Positions 62,541 through 64,000 of a stretch of 64,000 nt of DNA are shown here, in pieces (position 1 is the stretch's first letter; each line of letters opens with the position of its first letter). The position numbers and the translations under genes were made by a program. This DNA comes from Nostoc flagelliforme FACHB-838 (GTDB lineage: Bacteria; Cyanobacteriota; Cyanobacteriia; Cyanobacteriales; Nostocaceae): positions 1 to 64,000 of the forward strand of contig NZ_JACJSI010000021.1 in the NCBI RefSeq assembly GCF_014698065.1, read 5' to 3'. Below the pieces are notes generated by a model. The model did not search any database. It was not told the origin of the DNA and worked only from the letters and a program-made list of their open reading frames with translations.

Positions 62541-62708
62541 AAATAATACTCCGAGCTTTTATGTTGTAACAGTTATCACTGCCTGTAAAGTAATGTAACA
62601 GGTTTTTACGGAAATGCAACATAAACTTTATTTATAGATATTACGGGTACGTAGTTTTATCTTAACAGGTTTGCGATACACAACGGCGAACTAGCAACAG
62701 CGAATTAC

Positions 62709-63434
62709 CTATGACTCACTACCGGGAAAAAATACAGGTAAGATAAATGCTGTGAAGATTCCACACAACACAATCACCTCAATAATTCTCAGGGAAAAAT
62801 TGTTTTGCATAAAATTATTCTTTAGCGCACCGAAGTTAGCGGAATTACTCAACCACCCACGAAAACGACTAGACCATTTAGCAGGACTATCTTCTGGGCG
62901 AAACTTCCATGAGAAAATGGAGAGTAACAACGGCGCACCACCCACCTTGGTAGACATTAAAACATGAATTGCCACACAGCAAACCATGACAACCCAGGCG
63001 CAAAGGTGGAGAGAGTACCAAATATGATGTAGCTGCAATGTGGGAAGCCACTCTTCCTTCATCATCCTGCCAGAATTAACAGCCAAAACAGCGGCGATGA
63101 GCATGAGAGTATTTGCCAGACGTTGCAAGCTAACCCACCAAATCGGCCTGCCAACCTGGGTTAGTTGCCGTAAAGAATCAGATTGGAGCAAGCGCTTTTG
63201 TCCAGCATGAAAGCTGTAGAGAGCAAAAGCTGGTAGAAGAAGCAAGAAAAATAAAGCAAAAGTGCCGTGAATGCCTTGAATATCCGCGATTTGAGGAAAT
63301 GGTATTTTACCAAATCGGCGATCGTATGTGTTATAAACCAGAAATCCGGTAATAATTGCCGCTATAACTAAAATTCCACTCGCGCTGTGAAGAATTCGCA
63401 ATAACAAAGGTTGATAATGTGCAGAACGGGGCAT
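62709..63434 (-). CDS. Cytochrome b/b561-type membrane protein
   Basis: About 241 residues from MPRSAHYQPLLLRI; ATG three codons upstream is also possible. Four or five transmembrane segments carry His residues in R-I-L-H-S-A-S-G, I-H-G-T-F-A, L-H-H-I-W-Y-S-L-H-L and A-I-H-V-L-M, suited to bis-His haem b ligation. It matches the di-haem cytochrome b/b561 fold of bacterial membrane redox proteins. The C-terminal soluble part and a last helix may attach to a partner not found nearby. Electron donor and acceptor unknown. Confidence 0.8.
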   Translation of the reverse strand: MPRSAHYQPLLLRILHSASGILVIAAIITGFLVYNTYDRRFGKIPFPQIADIQGIHGTFALFFLLLLPAFALYSFHAGQKRLLQSDSLRQLTQVGRPIWWVSLQRLANTLMLIAAVLAVNSGRMMKEEWLPTLQLHHIWYSLHLCAWVVMVCCVAIHVLMSTKVGGAPLLLSIFSWKFRPEDSPAKWSSRFRGWLSNSANFGALKNNFMQNNFSLRIIEVIVLCGIFTAFILPVFFPGSES

Positions 63435-63443
63435 AACAATCAT

Positions 63444-63771
63444 CTTTAATAGCTTACTTCAGAAAAATTTCTAGAAGACCTAGAATACTTGTTAAAAGTT
63501 AATATTAAAATTTTAATACAACACAAAAAGCAATTATCAAAAAACTAGCTTTAAAAGCAATACGCTTGGGTTAAGGCTAAAGTTTTTTATCAAAGTCAAA
63601 TTTTTAACGTAGACTCGAAATGGCTTGCCGCAGGCTACCACAGAGGCATAGAGGAAACAGAGAGAAGAGAAAAAAAATGCTTAACCCAACCGTATTAACT
63701 TTATAAGCTCATAATAATCATAAACTTAAAAAATAAATATCCAGCAAATTTTAAACATTATAATCCTAGTT
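63444..63771. other. Spacer between cytochrome b and dam-like genes
   Basis: AT-rich, 328 bp, containing the MITE-like element at 63559-63696 and, inside it, the GGCTTGCCGCAGGCTAC hairpin repeat also found at 14641-14708. It includes the promoter region of the methylase. No gene was seen. Confidence 0.6.
63559..63696. mobile_element. MITE-like element, 138 bp
   Basis: AATACGCTTGGGTTAAG (63559-63575) and CTTAACCCAACCGTATT (63680-63696) are 17-bp termini with one mismatch. The termini resemble those of the 33916-34180 element (AATACGGTT...T-AAGG), suggesting one family. The inner part includes a hairpin shared with 14641-14708. Confidence 0.55.
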
Positions 63772-64000
63772 ATGATTAAAAGTCCTCTCCGATATCCTGG
63801 TGGAAAATCAAAAGCAATAAATCAAATAGTCGAATATTTACCAGAGAGCTTTTCGGAATTTCGAGAACCTTTTGTGGGTGGTGGTTCTGTATTCATTTAT
63901 TTAAGACAAAAATTTCCTCATATCAAGATTTGGATTAACGATTTAAACCGCGAACTATTCTTGTTCTGGAAGTTTGCACAATCTGACATATCTAACTTAG
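63772..64000 (+). CDS. DNA adenine methylase (Dam/D12 class), N-terminal part
   Basis: The reading frame starts MIKSPLRYPGGKSKAINQIV and runs off the window after 76 codons. Y-P-G-G-K and E-P-F-V-G-G-G-S-V-F (SAM-binding motif I) and N-D-L-N are those of the D12 N6-adenine methyltransferases. The catalytic D-P-P-Y lies beyond the window. It may be solitary or part of a restriction-modification system; only the sequence to the right can tell. Confidence 0.88.
   Translation, partial: MIKSPLRYPGGKSKAINQIVEYLPESFSEFREPFVGGGSVFIYLRQKFPHIKIWINDLNRELFLFWKFAQSDISNL

Overview
The window is chromosomal DNA from a filamentous, heterocyst-type cyanobacterium, most likely Nostoc or a close relative. The basis is: many GCGATCGC (HIP1) octamers inside and between genes; cyanobacterial marker genes (CPP1-like co-chaperone, DUF2811 protein, HLIP, SmtA-type metallothionein, cyanobacterial HPPD, DUF2887 nuclease); low coding density; and several families of palindromic dispersed repeats and MITE-like elements. 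No tRNA, rRNA or CRISPR array was seen.

Layout. 1-4.3 kb: transposase N-terminus cut by the window edge, smtA, hemL (-), hisIE (+), an MFS transporter (-). 4.3-5.5 kb: three phased DnaA-box-like sites, a DUF2811 gene and two MITE-like elements. 5.5-11 kb: small hypothetical protein, OmpR-type response regulator, CPP1-like J-domain protein, PD-(D/E)XK-TPR protein, recA with its own terminator and a LexA-like site. 11.2-13.3 kb: a decayed accessory patch with a frameshifted remnant, a truncated GHKL ATPase, a GIY-YIG protein and a broken vapBC pair. 13.4-17.7 kb: xseA-xseB, a HAD phosphatase, HPPD and an SDR. 17.8-24.9 kb: a zinc-ribbon/NYN/LOTUS gene split by an in-frame stop, then the phosphate-uptake genes read as pstS-pstC-pstA-pstB plus a second, divergent pstB, preceded by four Pho-box-like octamers. 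25-27.7 kb: SpoIIM-like, multi-pass membrane and RDD proteins. 28-34 kb: an AAA ATPase/DUF4255 pair typical of contractile injection systems but without tail genes here, and a Ser/Thr kinase with a Thr-rich repeat tail. 34-44 kb: ATP-grasp ligase, stress-type SDR, small protein, MgtE, and a 1150-residue PA14/Calx-beta/sorbosone-dehydrogenase protein. 44-50 kb: FAD disulfide reductase, two TVP38 paralogues, a family-2 glycosyltransferase, a MITE with clear target duplication, a 12-copy 21-bp tandem repeat, remnants of a cupin and an aldehyde dehydrogenase, and a cyclase-family hydrolase. 50.3-53.6 kb: a large PAS/GAF histidine kinase. 54.4-62.3 kb: dynamin-like GTPase, DUF2887 nuclease, SrfB-like Hsp70 and an unknown 363-residue protein. 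62.3-64 kb: HLIP, a b-type cytochrome membrane protein, and the start of a Dam-type DNA methylase.

How genes work together. The pst set forms a phosphate ABC importer, probably induced under phosphate starvation. xseA/xseB make exonuclease VII. DUF4255 and AAA overlap by 4 bp and are followed by a coupled but nonsense-broken small gene. The dynamin GTPase, Hsp70-like ATPase and 363-residue protein are co-directional, and the sizes of the first two resemble SrfC and SrfB; this is the best candidate for a poorly described system.

Broken genes are frequent: in-frame stops at 18069-18071 and 28181-28183, a frameshifted antitoxin, and truncated VapC, GHKL, cupin and ALDH. One palindromic repeat family also sits inside two intact reading frames (HPPD and the histidine kinase), where it encodes extra linker peptide.
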